Shown here piece after piece: positions 1-9,025 of a stretch of DNA of 64,000 nucleotides. A program made the translations under genes and the position numbers. Numbering within the stretch: position 1 is the first letter of the stretch; each line of letters opens with the position of its first letter. Origin of the DNA: Postechiella sp039985655 (GTDB taxonomy: Bacteria; Bacteroidota; Bacteroidia; Flavobacteriales; Flavobacteriaceae); the NCBI GenBank assembly GCA_039985655.1, contig JBDWSF010000005.1, positions 62,001 through 126,000 on the forward strand, in the 5' to 3' direction. Below the pieces are notes generated by a model. It had not been told where the DNA came from. It saw nothing but the letters and a program-made list of their open reading frames with translations, and did not search any database.

Positions 1-484
1 ATTTTAAATCGACCTCTATTACTGTTTCTACTTCATGTTCTTGTTTTACAAACTTTGGCGTGTTGTGAGCAACTCCAATAAACGGCTGTACATAAAAATT
101 ACTGGGCGGAATATAAACTTCGGTTAACTGCTGTATAACTTCAATATCTTTTATTGGGACACCAACTTCCTCGAAAGTTTCTCGCACTGCTGCATCTTCC
201 AACGATAAATCTTGAGATTCTAGTTTTCCGCCAGGAAAAGCCACTTGTGCAGAATGCACTCCTTTATAGGTTTTTCTTAATATTAAAACAAACTTTGTTT
301 TATGAGATTCGTCTGGGTAAAACAATGCTAAAACACCTGCTCGTTTTGCGTTTTTCATAACTTGTTTTTGAGTTCTTACTAACTCTTGACGAAAAGGCGG
401 TACCATTTTAAACTGAGATACTTGCCCTGGAAGCGGTATATTTTTTATTTTTGAAATTGATTCTAAAAAATCATTAAAATTCAT
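1..484 (-). CDS. NUDIX hydrolase, probable CoA pyrophosphatase (3' end outside window)
   Basis: Likely cleaves coenzyme A or its oxidised/acyl forms to phosphopantetheine and adenosine 3',5'-bisphosphate in the cytoplasm. About 161 residues are visible. The family signature HSAQVAFPGGK lies at residues 77-87 and the Nudix helix RETFEEVG at 101-108, giving the spacing of the CoA-pyrophosphatase (NudL/YeaB) branch. The start at 484 is the first ATG of the frame, and the coding sequence runs off the left edge of the window. The LuxR-type remnant lies just upstream on the same strand. Family assignment is firm; substrate is inferred from the family. Confidence 0.85.
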   Translation of the reverse strand, partial: MNFNDFLESISKIKNIPLPGQVSQFKMVPPFRQELVRTQKQVMKNAKRAGVLALFYPDESHKTKFVLILRKTYKGVHSAQVAFPGGKLESQDLSLEDAAVRETFEEVGVPIKDIEVIQQLTEVYIPPSNFYVQPFIGVAHNTPKFVKQEHEVETVIEVDLK

Positions 485-499
485 CTATTATGAGTTTCA

Positions 500-660
500 T
501 TAATTAATATAGCCTAAATAAACAGCTTTTTTTACTAAGCCCGCTGCATTATTGACTTGTAATTTCAAGTATATATTCTTCTTATGCGTTTCTATTGTAT
601 ACCGACTTAAAAACAATTTTTCGGCTATTTGATCTGTTGCTAATTCTTTTATCAAAAAGC
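500..660 (-). pseudogene. LuxR-type HTH remnant
   Basis: An uninterrupted stretch of about 50 codons matches the C-terminal helix-turn-helix of LuxR/NarL response regulators: TDQIAEKLFLSRYTIETHKK, then LQVNNAAGLVKKAV, ending at a TAA at 500-502. No in-frame start or receiver domain precedes it; an in-frame TGA sits just upstream near 668. It is best read as the 3' scrap of a deleted response regulator lying next to the NUDIX gene. Confidence 0.6.
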
Positions 661-727
661 TTATCCTAATTCAAAATCACTATTTTTATCAAAAATATTA
701 TCAATATAAATAAAAAAATACCAAACT

Positions 728-1144
728 ATGAAAAGTAAACTTTCAAAAACATTAATTTTCAGTTCTATGCTATTATTTTGCTTTTTTACACAAAGCCGTA
801 CTGAAGAGAATATTATTTCAGAAAACGATAACACATCAAAAGTGCGTCCTTCTAAAAACAGTAGGTAATGGAGGGGACACAGGTAAAACTGTAAACTCAA
901 ACAAAAAATAACCCAAACATTTAACTACACCACAGACAATCAAAATTTAATTATTAGCGACATCGATGCTATAATAACACATTATGCTATTTACGATATC
1001 TATGGTACAGTAATAACAGAAGTTAACAACGTCTACCTTACAAATAATACGATACCCATAGATGCTTTACAAAATGGCATTTACATTTTGAAAATTCAAC
1101 TAGAAAATGGGGACGTGCTAACAAAAACTATAGCTAAACAATAG
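728..1144 (+). pseudogene. Frameshifted small T9SS-secreted protein
   Basis: An ATG at 728 opens a hydrophobic signal-like sequence (TLIFSSMLLFCFF) that stops after 46 codons. Moving through two further frames restores reading: a short G-rich linker, then a T9SS type A sorting domain with the core AIYDIYGTVITE and the end GIYILKIQLENGDVLTKTIA, finishing at a TAG at 1142-1144. Two frameshifts are needed, near 855-865 in an A-rich stretch and near 905. The product would have been a very short secreted protein made almost only of signal and sorting domain. It is either a decayed deletion derivative or contains sequence errors. Confidence 0.55.
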
Positions 1145-1208
1145 ACATTATTTAACTTAAAATATTTAATACATAGGATCAATAACAACTCTTAAAACAA
1201 CAATTATT

Positions 1209-1892
1209 ATGAAAAAGTTACAATTAAATTACTTCGCGCTCTTTATTCTTTTTACGGTTAATATTAATGCTCAAACCAATACATTTCCTACTTCTGGTAA
1301 AGTAGGAATTGGATCTATTTTTCCATCTGCAGAACTTGAAGTTAAATCCTTAACCAATGACAATGCTGAAATTCACATCAACTCTTCTACAGATGGAAAA
1401 CCATCAATTATAAGGTTTCAAGATGCAGGAACAAATACTTGGGGACTACTTTCTAATTACCCAAACACAGATAAATTAAGCATATATAACTATCATAACA
1501 CTTCAAATGCTATGGTTTTTGATATTGAAGGCAATGTAGGCATAGGCACAATAAACCCAACCGAAAAATTAACTGTAAACGGAAAAATACTTTGTGAAGA
1601 AGTAGAAGTGATTTTAGATGTTCCTGCAGCAGATTATGTTTTCGAAAAATATTACAATGGGTATTCTAACTTAAAAGCAGACTATGTTATGCCAACTCTT
1701 GAAGAAGTCGAAAACTACACCAAAGCGAATCACCATTTACAAGAAGTACCAAGTGCTGCCACTTTAAAAGAAGATGGACTACAAATTAAAGAAATGAGTA
1801 TGATTCTTTTGCAAAAAATAGAAGAATTGACATTGTATACTATCGAGCAAGAAAAGCGTATTAAGGCTTTAGAGGCTCAAATTGTTAAATAG
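1209..1892 (+). CDS. Secreted tail-fibre-like protein with C-terminal coiled coil
   Basis: 227 residues with a cleavable signal peptide (ends near NINAQ). Two beta-turn repeats of the type GKVGIG and GNVGIGTINPTEKLTVNGK are typical of flavobacterial tail-fibre/adhesin-like proteins. The last third (LEEVENYTKANHHLQEVPSA, then QKIEELTLYTIEQEKRIKAL) is the usual terminal module, in which a short coiled coil probably trimerises the fibre. The protein is much shorter than the many-repeat relatives. It stands alone and is followed by a good terminator. Its binding target is unknown. Confidence 0.75.
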   Translation: MKKLQLNYFALFILFTVNINAQTNTFPTSGKVGIGSIFPSAELEVKSLTNDNAEIHINSSTDGKPSIIRFQDAGTNTWGLLSNYPNTDKLSIYNYHNTSNAMVFDIEGNVGIGTINPTEKLTVNGKILCEEVEVILDVPAADYVFEKYYNGYSNLKADYVMPTLEEVENYTKANHHLQEVPSAATLKEDGLQIKEMSMILLQKIEELTLYTIEQEKRIKALEAQIVK

Positions 1893-1949
1893 AAATAAAC
1901 TTACACTTTCTACCTCCCTTAAAAACAAGGTTGTTAAATAAATATTATA

Positions 1950-1985
1950 AAAACGTCTAGAATTATTTCTAGACGTTTTTTATAT
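1950..1985. terminator. Rho-independent terminator
   Basis: Perfect stem AAACGTCTAGAA / TTCTAGACGTTT with a 4-nt loop and a T run, placed between the fibre gene and the peptidyl-prolyl isomerase gene. Confidence 0.8.
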
Positions 1986-1990
1986 CTTTG
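1983..1990 (+). promoter_or_regulatory. Bacteroidetes -7 box (TATCTTTG)
   Basis: Matches the Bacteroidetes consensus TAnnTTTG. It lies directly after the terminator and 16 nt before the ATG of the peptidyl-prolyl isomerase gene. No clear -33 TTG was found, so the call is moderate. Confidence 0.4.
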
Positions 1991-2006
1991 AACATAAAAC
2001 TAACAC

Positions 2007-2711
2007 ATGCGTTTACTTAGTATTTTATGTTTATTATTTATTCTATTTAGTTGTGATAACAAACCATCTAAAAAAAATAAATCACCTGAAACTACCGAAA
2101 CAAAAGCGAATAAAAACAAGAAGTATAGTGATTCTATCATTGCAAATAAAAGAGCATTCCCAAAGCTAGATTCTAAAAATGTAATGGATTTCTTTTTAGA
2201 TTATGATAAAAAGTATAAAGAAAATAAAGTTCGCATGACTACAGATTTTGGCACTATAGATATTCTTTTATTTGAAGACACCAAATTCCATAGATCGAAC
2301 TTTATTTTTTTAACCAAACAAAAGTATTTTAACAATACTCAGTTTTATCGTGTTATTGATAATTTTATGATTCAAGGCGGAGCAAGCGATGATAAAAAAA
2401 CGATGAAAAAACGTTTTAACATTGGTAAATATCTATTACCAACCGATACGGATAAAGGTCACAAACACGATAGAGGTGTTATTTCTATGCCTAGTAGCGA
2501 CATAGATAACCCGTATAAATTAGCATCACCTTACGAGTTTTTTATTGTACAACAAAAAGGAGGTTCGCATTTTTTAGATGGCGATTTTACCGTTTTCGGA
2601 AAAGTCATTAAAGGGATGGATGTTGTTGATAAAATTGCTGCTGTTGACACCGATGAAGCCGATTGGCCTTTGAAAAATATTTGGATTAAAAGTGTGGAGA
2701 TTATTGAATAG
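2007..2711 (+). CDS. Cyclophilin-type peptidyl-prolyl isomerase lipoprotein
   Basis: 234 residues. The N-terminus LLSILCLLFILFSC is a lipoprotein signal, so the enzyme is probably membrane-anchored in the periplasm. After a charged linker the cyclophilin domain starts near residue 75 with MTTDFGTIDILLFED. The active-site region is visible as FYRVIDNFMIQGG (Arg and Gln of the catalytic core), followed by RGVISMPSS and HFLDGDFTVFGKVIKGMDVV. It catalyses cis-trans isomerisation of Xaa-Pro bonds to help envelope proteins fold. Monocistronic, with its own promoter candidate. Confidence 0.9.
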   Translation: MRLLSILCLLFILFSCDNKPSKKNKSPETTETKANKNKKYSDSIIANKRAFPKLDSKNVMDFFLDYDKKYKENKVRMTTDFGTIDILLFEDTKFHRSNFIFLTKQKYFNNTQFYRVIDNFMIQGGASDDKKTMKKRFNIGKYLLPTDTDKGHKHDRGVISMPSSDIDNPYKLASPYEFFIVQQKGGSHFLDGDFTVFGKVIKGMDVVDKIAAVDTDEADWPLKNIWIKSVEIIE

Positions 2712-2766
2712 TTATTTAGACTGATTAGATTGTTAGACTTCTTAGATTAGTTAGATTGTCTAATTT

Positions 2767-3378
2767 TTACTTTTCTATGTTTTGATAAATTTTTGGTAAA
2801 GAAATTTTAAACTTTACCGCCAATAATCGAATTATAATAACTGTAACTCCTGCTATAACAAATACAATATTGTTTTCTATTGGAAATTCGCGAAGTAAAA
2901 AGTAAACAGATCCTCCAATGATACAGGCTGTTGCGTAAATCTCTTTTCTAAAGATTACAGGTATTTCGTTACATAAAACATCCCTAATGACACCTCCAAA
3001 ACTCGCCGTTATGGTACCTAATGCAATACAAATAATAGGATGTAAATCGGCGCTTATTCCTTTTTCTATACCCACTACAGTATACAAGCCTATACCAATC
3101 GTATCGAATAAAAAGAGTGATGTTCTTAAATAGTTTATTTGATTTCTTAAAAGAATAGCAAATATTGCTGATCCTATAATGACATAGGTAAATGTAATAT
3201 CCTTCATCCAACCAACTGGAACATTTCCTATTAATAAATCACGTAATGTACCTCCACCTACTGCAGTTACAAAACCTATTATGAGTATCCCTAATAAGTC
3301 CATTTTTTTATTAATGGCTATCAATACGCCTGAAATAGTAAAGGCAATGGTTCCTAAAATATCGATGGTGTAAAACAT
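2767..3378 (-). CDS. Trimeric intracellular cation (TRIC/UPF0126) family channel
   Basis: 203 residues forming about seven hydrophobic segments, made of two homologous three-helix halves. Each half carries the diagnostic glycine-rich motif with Arg-Asp: VGGGTLRDLLIG and FGGVIRDVL. Prokaryotic TRIC proteins form homotrimeric K+-permeable channels; the role in bacteria is little known. The start at 3378 follows directly on a seven-copy heptanucleotide repeat that lies in its promoter or 5' leader. Confidence 0.85.
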   Translation of the reverse strand: MFYTIDILGTIAFTISGVLIAINKKMDLLGILIIGFVTAVGGGTLRDLLIGNVPVGWMKDITFTYVIIGSAIFAILLRNQINYLRTSLFLFDTIGIGLYTVVGIEKGISADLHPIICIALGTITASFGGVIRDVLCNEIPVIFRKEIYATACIIGGSVYFLLREFPIENNIVFVIAGVTVIIIRLLAVKFKISLPKIYQNIEK

Positions 3379-3385
3379 AACTTTG

Positions 3386-3434
3386 GTTGTTAGTTGTTAG
3401 TTGTTAGTTGTTAGTTGTTAGTTGTTAGTTGTTA
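3386..3434. repeat. Tandem heptanucleotide repeat (GTTGTTA)x7
   Basis: Seven perfect copies of GTTGTTA lie 7 nt upstream of the ATG of the minus-strand TRIC gene, inside its 5' untranslated or promoter region. A seven-base unit can gain or lose copies by slippage. Confidence 0.9.
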
Positions 3435-3764
3435 GAAACTATAAATTGATCCTTACATATTTGTATTAAACTTACTTTTTCTCTTTTTTCTTTACTCTCT
3501 TTTCTTTTGCCTTATAACTTATGCCTCAGAACTCATCAACTTTAATATGGATTCCTGCCTGCTCAAGAATGACAAAAACAAAAGATATAGCTGAAATATT
3601 TATATTCATGAATTCAATAATTTAAGATATAAACCTACGAATAAAGCCCGCCCCCCCTTTTTGAGGTAACGCCCAAAAACATTTCATTATTTTTTAGATC
3701 CTTCGGCTACGCTCAGGATAAGCGATTCACGCACTTTTTCTTATCAGAAAAAGAGGTTCTCTGC
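3435..3764. other. Non-coding gap with dispersed repeat fragment
   Basis: No gene is visible. Positions 3539-3591 (ATTCCTGCCTGCTCAAGAAT then GACAAAAACAAAAGATATAG) match 16104-16158 closely. A C7 run sits near 3650, and 3700-3755 holds a TTCGGCTACGCTCAGGATAA-type motif and a short inverted repeat (TTTTTCTTATCAGAAAAA). Confidence 0.5.
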
Positions 3765-4484
3765 TTACATATCCTGAGTATAATAATTATAATCTTTCAT
3801 GATAATCTCTATAAAACCTCTATCCGTTTGCTGCTTTACGTCTTTTATGCCAACCACTTCTATGAGTTTATTTTTTAGTTTTTTCATGGTTGCATAATCG
3901 TTTGACGCTTTCGCGGATATAAACGTGTCTTTAATTATTCTCGCATCGTTATCGGATAATTTTATCACATTCGGATAAGTTGGTTTGTAATCGTCGCGTA
4001 AATTCTCTAGTATGGTATGTCCCATCGTTACACTGTCTCTTAAACCTACAACGGCGGTTCCAGCAGCCATATCTCCCAATCGTTGAGTTTTGTTATTAAA
4101 AAGCATAACAAAAAAGCCTAAACCGAAAATATACACATCTACTACTCTAAAAAACCAACGCACGGCATAATCTGAAAACGAGGCTTGGTATCCATCTATT
4201 TTTACTACTCTAATTTTAAGGACGCGTTTACCAACGGTTTGCCCTTGTAAAAAAGATTCTTGCACCAGCGAATAGAGCATTACAGGGAAACTTAATACGG
4301 TGTTTATTGCGATTTGCGACCATTCGTCCATATTATCGAACGCTCCAAATGTTAAATTTAAAAGCATTAAATACCCTACTTTTATGGCTGTATCTAAAAT
4401 AAACGCCAACAAACGCTCACCTGCTCCTGCGGCATTAAATTTTATTTTTACATTTTGGGTCGTGTTAATTTGTAACTCTGACAT
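3765..4484 (-). CDS. RDD family membrane protein
   Basis: About 239 residues from the ATG at 4484 (MSELQINTTQNV). A longer frame opens at 4535 but would overlap the start of the divergent SpoIIM gene. The RDD domain begins with AGAGERLLAFILDTAIKVGY and continues through GKRVLKIRVVKIDG and NNKTQRLGDMAAGT; three to four transmembrane helices are seen. The C-terminal 80 residues are charged and cytoplasmic. In Flavobacteria this gene usually sits divergent to the SpoIIM-MoxR-DUF58 operon, as here. Function is unknown; a transport or envelope role is assumed for the family. Confidence 0.85.
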   Translation of the reverse strand: MSELQINTTQNVKIKFNAAGAGERLLAFILDTAIKVGYLMLLNLTFGAFDNMDEWSQIAINTVLSFPVMLYSLVQESFLQGQTVGKRVLKIRVVKIDGYQASFSDYAVRWFFRVVDVYIFGLGFFVMLFNNKTQRLGDMAAGTAVVGLRDSVTMGHTILENLRDDYKPTYPNVIKLSDNDARIIKDTFISAKASNDYATMKKLKNKLIEVVGIKDVKQQTDRGFIEIIMKDYNYYTQDM

Positions 4485-4508
4485 TTTCTCTTTTAATTTA
4501 ACAAATAT

Positions 4509-5498
4509 ATGAGGGAAGTTGCATTCATCAAGCAAAATAAGGAAAAATGGTTAAGTTTTGAAAAAGCGGTCTTTAATAATGATTTTGAAGATGCTGATGA
4601 ACTGGCTTCTCAATACATCCACTTAATAAACGATCTCGCTTACGCGCAAACGTATTATCCTAAAAGTAAGGTTATTACTTACTTAAACCAGTTGGCTGCG
4701 AAAGCCTTCCAAAAAATTTATAAAACTAAACGCGAAGACACCAATAGAATTGTTAGTTTTTGGAAAACCGAAGTGCCATTAATTTGTTATCAATACCGAA
4801 AATACATTTACATCGCTTTTATTATATTTTTTGCGTTTACATCTATTGGCGTTATTTCTGCTGCTAATGATGGTGAATTTGTACGTTCAGTTTTGGGTGA
4901 CAACTACGTAAACATGTCTTTAGAAAACATTGAAAAAGGCGACCCCGTGGCTGTTTATAAAAGCGGAAGCAACTGGGGAAGTTTTATTGGTATTACCATT
5001 AATAATTTAAAAGTTGGCATTATTGCTTTTGTTTTAGGTGTTTTTGGAGGTATTGGCACACTCTGGATTATGTTTCAAAACTGCATTATGTTGGGTTCTT
5101 TTCAATACTTTTTTTACGAAAAAGGCGTGTTTTGGGAAAGTGTTCGCGGTATTTGGATTCATGGTTCTATGGAGATCTTTGCTATTGTTATAGAGGCAGC
5201 TGCGGGTTTAATTCTGGGTGCTAGTATTTTGTTTCCAGAAACCCATTCTAGATACACATCCTTTAAAATGGGAGCCAAAACGGGTATTAAAATTTTAATT
5301 AGCACGTTTCCTTTTACCTTTTCGGCTGGTTTTTTAGAAGGCTTTATTACACGTTATTCTAACATTATGCCCTATTGGTTGTCTGTTGGTATTATATTAA
5401 TTACTTTAGGACTTATAAGTTATTACTACTTAATTTATCCATTTAAAATTCAAAAACAAATTACCCAAACTTCTATTTTAAGTCCGCCTACTATTTGA
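4509..5498 (+). CDS. Stage II sporulation protein M-like (SpoIIM/DUF95) membrane protein
   Basis: 329 residues. A soluble N-terminal helical part of about 95 residues precedes roughly five hydrophobic helices, with the family pattern around FRSVLGDNYVNMSLENI, NNLKVGIIAFVLG and HGSMEIFAIVIEAAAGLILG. First gene of a tightly packed operon; it overlaps the next coding sequence by 4 nt (TTGA). Despite the name no sporulation is implied: in Bacteroidetes the gene travels with MoxR ATPase and DUF58, a set linked to envelope-protein maturation and stress tolerance. Confidence 0.85.
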   Translation: MREVAFIKQNKEKWLSFEKAVFNNDFEDADELASQYIHLINDLAYAQTYYPKSKVITYLNQLAAKAFQKIYKTKREDTNRIVSFWKTEVPLICYQYRKYIYIAFIIFFAFTSIGVISAANDGEFVRSVLGDNYVNMSLENIEKGDPVAVYKSGSNWGSFIGITINNLKVGIIAFVLGVFGGIGTLWIMFQNCIMLGSFQYFFYEKGVFWESVRGIWIHGSMEIFAIVIEAAAGLILGASILFPETHSRYTSFKMGAKTGIKILISTFPFTFSAGFLEGFITRYSNIMPYWLSVGIILITLGLISYYYLIYPFKIQKQITQTSILSPPTI

Positions 5499-6220
5499 TA
5501 TTCAACAAGAAACATATTATTTTAATTCTGCTGTTGACTTTTATGAGTCATGCAGATAGTTATGGTTTAAACACAACTCAAACCTCAGAAGACATTCGGC
5601 AATTTGATGATGATTTTAAAGACCGATACTCGGGAAGAAAATATAATTACGAAGGCAAAAAGGTTGTTGGTAAAACTGAATCTGGATCGGGAGATTACGC
5701 CGATTATAAAGATGGTAAACCCCAAACCAAAGAAAAAAACAATTCTGAAAATCTAAGTATTGATTTGGGTCCGTTTGGCTGGTTGTTTTATTTGGCACTT
5801 ACTGCAGCTGTTATGTATTTAGTTTACATTCTTTTTAATGAAGGTGGTAGTGGTTTATTTGCATCCAACAGAAATAAAAAATTAAACGATTTTGAAGAAA
5901 TAACTGCCGAAAATATTGAAAATGCAGATATTCATACACTTATAAAAAATGCAGAAAACGATACCGATTATAGACTCGCTGTTAGGTATTATTATCTACT
6001 GATATTAAAGACACTAAGTATAAAAAACCATATAAAATTTGAAGATGATAAAACAAATGCCGAATATTTAGACGAGGTAAGCAACAAACCTTTTAGCGAT
6101 AAATTTGCCTACGCGCAATATTTATACAACTACATTTGGTATGGTAAATTCCCTGTAAACATCGCGCAATACACCAAAGCAAAAAGCAATTTCACAATCC
6201 TTTTAAACTTGGTTAAATAA
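5495..6220 (+). CDS. DUF4129-type membrane protein of the MoxR operon
   Basis: 241 residues. The likely start is a TTG at 5495 that overlaps the upstream stop (TTGA), giving a complete signal peptide (IFNKKHIILILLLTF); the next in-frame ATG would cut into it. A polar periplasmic segment leads to one transmembrane helix (about 93-113) and a cytoplasmic domain with RLAVRYYYLLILKTLSIKN and DDKTNAEYLDEV, the DUF4129 pattern. It joins the following gene by TAATG. Its exact role is unknown; context makes it a membrane partner of the MoxR ATPase. Confidence 0.7.
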   Translation: MIFNKKHIILILLLTFMSHADSYGLNTTQTSEDIRQFDDDFKDRYSGRKYNYEGKKVVGKTESGSGDYADYKDGKPQTKEKNNSENLSIDLGPFGWLFYLALTAAVMYLVYILFNEGGSGLFASNRNKKLNDFEEITAENIENADIHTLIKNAENDTDYRLAVRYYYLLILKTLSIKNHIKFEDDKTNAEYLDEVSNKPFSDKFAYAQYLYNYIWYGKFPVNIAQYTKAKSNFTILLNLVK

Positions 6221-7425
6221 TGAAAAAGGTACTGCCACTAATTATTATTATTGCCGCTATAATTGTTACAGCCTCTGTAGTTATTGGTGTAAAATATACA
6301 AAAACGGTAGATTGGGAAGAGTCTTTTGACGAACGCAGCAACAAACCCTATGGTGTAAGTGTTTTATATAAAGAACTACCTAAGCTTTTTAAAGATCAAA
6401 AAGTGAGAACAGTTTTTCATCAACCCTCAAGTTATTTAAGCGCAAATTCTGAGGATGGTTATGGTGAACATGTCGCAGAAGGCAGCTTTATAATTATTGG
6501 TAATTCTGATTATTTAGAAAACGATTCGGTCGATGAATTATTGAAATTTGTAGATGATGGGAATACCCTTTTTATATCTGATTATTATTTTAATCAAAAA
6601 CTTATTGACACCCTCGGTTTTGACACCGAATACATTGAAAATAAAAAAGATAGCATCTCATATCAATCTTTAAAATATTTAAATATTGACGAAATTACTA
6701 TAGATAAAAATGAAGGCGACCTCTATTTCACGAATCTCGACAGTATAAATCATAACATTTTGGGGTATTCTAAAATAGATTATAAACATCCCAATTTTAT
6801 TGAGTTTTCTTTTGGTGAAGGCAAAATATATTTGCATTTAGAACCTAAAGCCTTTACCAATTATCATCTTTTAAAGGACGACAGATATAAATATGTTGAA
6901 GGTTTAATATCTTATTTACCAGAAAACGATGTGTATTACGACTCGTATATAAAAATACGAACGGGTTATGATGGCGATGTAGAAAAAGAATCGAATTTAA
7001 GTTGGTTTTTAGAACAACTATCGTTTCGTTGGGCTTGGTACACTGCTATTGTTTTTGGGATTTTATTTATGATATTTAATGCCAAACGCAGACAACGCAT
7101 TATTAAAATTATAAAACCATTGCAAAACACAACGGTTGCTTTTGTTAAAACCATTTCGAATTTATATTTTGAAACGAAAGATCACAAAAATTTAATCGAT
7201 AAAAAAATAACGTACTTTTTAGAAAAAATTCGTACCGATTTTAATATAGACACGACTGTTTTAAATGATGATTTTATTACGAAATTAGCATCTAAAACAG
7301 GAAAAAAGAAAGACGACATTAAAAGAATAATTGACTACATCAATTTGTTACGTACCAAAAACGAATTTTATGAAGGGCAATTAATAACATTAAATAAGCA
7401 TATTGAAGCTTTTTATTCAAACTAA
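6220..7425 (+). CDS. DUF4350 domain membrane protein
   Basis: 401 residues. An N-terminal helix (PLIIIIAAIIVTASVVIGV) and a second near residues 267-285 (WYTAIVFGILFMIF) bracket an extracytoplasmic domain with the DUF4350 start FDERSNKPYGVSVLYKELP and a GATase-like core (FIIIGNSDYLENDSVDELL). The C-terminal cytoplasmic part is helical. Translationally coupled to the gene before it (TAATG) and 2 nt from the MoxR gene. Probably part of the same membrane complex. Confidence 0.8.
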   Translation: MKKVLPLIIIIAAIIVTASVVIGVKYTKTVDWEESFDERSNKPYGVSVLYKELPKLFKDQKVRTVFHQPSSYLSANSEDGYGEHVAEGSFIIIGNSDYLENDSVDELLKFVDDGNTLFISDYYFNQKLIDTLGFDTEYIENKKDSISYQSLKYLNIDEITIDKNEGDLYFTNLDSINHNILGYSKIDYKHPNFIEFSFGEGKIYLHLEPKAFTNYHLLKDDRYKYVEGLISYLPENDVYYDSYIKIRTGYDGDVEKESNLSWFLEQLSFRWAWYTAIVFGILFMIFNAKRRQRIIKIIKPLQNTTVAFVKTISNLYFETKDHKNLIDKKITYFLEKIRTDFNIDTTVLNDDFITKLASKTGKKKDDIKRIIDYINLLRTKNEFYEGQLITLNKHIEAFYSN

Positions 7426-7427
7426 TT

Positions 7428-8495
7428 ATGGACGAAAATAAAGAACAAAAAGACACTCAAGATTTTTCACCTAAAGACGATGTGGTATCATCAATAGATA
7501 GCAGCGCTTTAGAAGACACAAACAATTTACAGTTTGAAAATAGATTGGATTTATCTGAACTTCAAGCTAGTGTTCAAAAAATAAAACAAGAGGTTGGTAA
7601 AGTTATCGTAGGACAAAAAGATATGGTAGATATGCTAATTGCATCGCTTCTGGCTAAAGGCCATTCCCTTATTGAAGGTGTACCAGGTGTCGCAAAAACA
7701 ATTACGGCTAAACTATTAGCTAAGTCTTTAAGTGTCAGTTTTAGTAGAATACAATTTACGCCAGATTTAATGCCGAGTGATATTTTAGGAACCTCAATTT
7801 TTAATTTAAAGTCCTCAGAATTTGAATTTAAAAAAGGACCTATTTTCTCTAATATGATTCTTATTGACGAAATTAATAGAGCACCAGCAAAAACACAGGC
7901 GGCTTTATTTGAAGTTATGGAAGAACAGCAAATTACTATTGACGGCAATAAGTTTAAATTAGATTCTCCTTTTATAGTTTTGGCAACTCAGAATCCCGTA
8001 GAACAAGAAGGGACATATAGGTTGCCCGAAGCGCAATTAGATCGTTTTTTGTTTAAAATAGATGTCGACTATCCAAATTTAGAAGAAGAAATAGAAATAC
8101 TTTCGAGAGAACACGAACTTAAGGATAAAGCTAAAGTAGATGCAATCACCTCTTTTTTAACAGGAGCGCAAATTATAAAATATCAAAACTTAGTAGCCCA
8201 GATAGTCGTAGAAAAACATTTACTTAAATACATTGCTGAACTTATTGTAGCCACGAGAAACAATCAGTTTTTATATTTAGGAGCATCGCCAAGAGCATCT
8301 ATTGCTATATTAAAATCGAGTAAAGCCTTTGCTGCCATGGTTGGTCGCGATTTTGTTACTCCCGAAGATATAAAACGTGCCGCAATTCCTGTATTGCATC
8401 ACAGAGTTATTGTAACACCAGAACGCGAAATGGAAGGTGTTTCGAGTAAACAAATTATAAAACAAATTATTGAAACTGTGGAGATACCGAGGTGA
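7428..8495 (+). CDS. MoxR-family AAA+ ATPase
   Basis: 355 residues. Walker A GVPGVAKT, Walker B LIDEINRAP, sensor region FIVLATQNPVEQEG and the arginine-rich AQLDRFLFKI are all intact, followed by the C-terminal lid domain (GASPRASIAILKSSKA). MoxR ATPases act as chaperone-like motors that mature or insert cofactors into partner complexes, typically with DUF58 and von Willebrand A proteins. The acidic first 40 residues are an extra extension. Central gene of the operon. Confidence 0.95.
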   Translation: MDENKEQKDTQDFSPKDDVVSSIDSSALEDTNNLQFENRLDLSELQASVQKIKQEVGKVIVGQKDMVDMLIASLLAKGHSLIEGVPGVAKTITAKLLAKSLSVSFSRIQFTPDLMPSDILGTSIFNLKSSEFEFKKGPIFSNMILIDEINRAPAKTQAALFEVMEEQQITIDGNKFKLDSPFIVLATQNPVEQEGTYRLPEAQLDRFLFKIDVDYPNLEEEIEILSREHELKDKAKVDAITSFLTGAQIIKYQNLVAQIVVEKHLLKYIAELIVATRNNQFLYLGASPRASIAILKSSKAFAAMVGRDFVTPEDIKRAAIPVLHHRVIVTPEREMEGVSSKQIIKQIIETVEIPR

Positions 8496-8573
8496 AATTA
8501 GTCACAGTTTTCTGTGGCAGTTTGCAGTTAATTATTGCTTCAAAGAAAGAGAGAAGAAAGATTAAAAACACAT

Positions 8574-8933
8574 ATGTTTAAAAATGTCTTATCATATAAA
8601 GGAAGAATTAGGAGGTTAGAGTTTGTCTCATTTTATCTTATATATGGGATTGCAGCTATAGCGACCATCGCATTTTTTGTTGATGAATTAAACAACAGAA
8701 ACGCTATTTATATGTTAATTCTTTTATCTGGCTTAACAGCCTTTCTATTAATACAAGGCGCAAAGCGATGTCATGATATGGATAAAAGCGGACTGTATCA
8801 ACTTATACCCTTTTATCTCTTTTGGATGATTTTTGTTGAAAGTGATTATGGCCCAAATAAATACGGAAATAATCCGAAAGACGAGGGAAACTATGATGAT
8901 ATAAATGAAATAGGCAAACAAATTGAAAATTAA
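8574..8933 (+). CDS. DUF805 family membrane protein
   Basis: About 119 residues from the ATG at 8574 (MFKNVLSYKGRIRRLEF). An upstream TTG at 8535 is possible but lies before a purine-rich stretch more likely to be the leader. The sequence shows the DUF805 pattern GRIRRLEFVSFYL, three transmembrane helices, AKRCHDMDKSG and the acidic tail with YGPNKYGNNP. DUF805 proteins are small inner-membrane proteins of unknown function. It interrupts the usual MoxR-DUF58 adjacency and may be a later insertion. A 25-codon reading frame at 8938-9015, just downstream, is probably chance. Confidence 0.8.
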   Translation: MFKNVLSYKGRIRRLEFVSFYLIYGIAAIATIAFFVDELNNRNAIYMLILLSGLTAFLLIQGAKRCHDMDKSGLYQLIPFYLFWMIFVESDYGPNKYGNNPKDEGNYDDINEIGKQIEN

Positions 8934-9025
8934 TAAAATGAAACATTACAAGTTTTACCTCAATAAATTAGATGATTTCTTAACCAAGAGCAAACAACTA
9001 ATAACTAATAACTAAAAACCAAACC

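Noticed and set aside
154..360. Plus-strand frame of 68 codons
   Set aside because: Lies opposite the NUDIX gene, whose minus-strand product has clear motifs.
3386..3434. Tandem repeats considered as a CRISPR array
   Set aside because: The unit is seven bases without spacers; it is a microsatellite. No CRISPR array was found in the window.
4485..4535. Longer start for the RDD gene
   Set aside because: It would overlap the divergent SpoIIM start and adds residues not typical of the family; the ATG at 4484 fits better.
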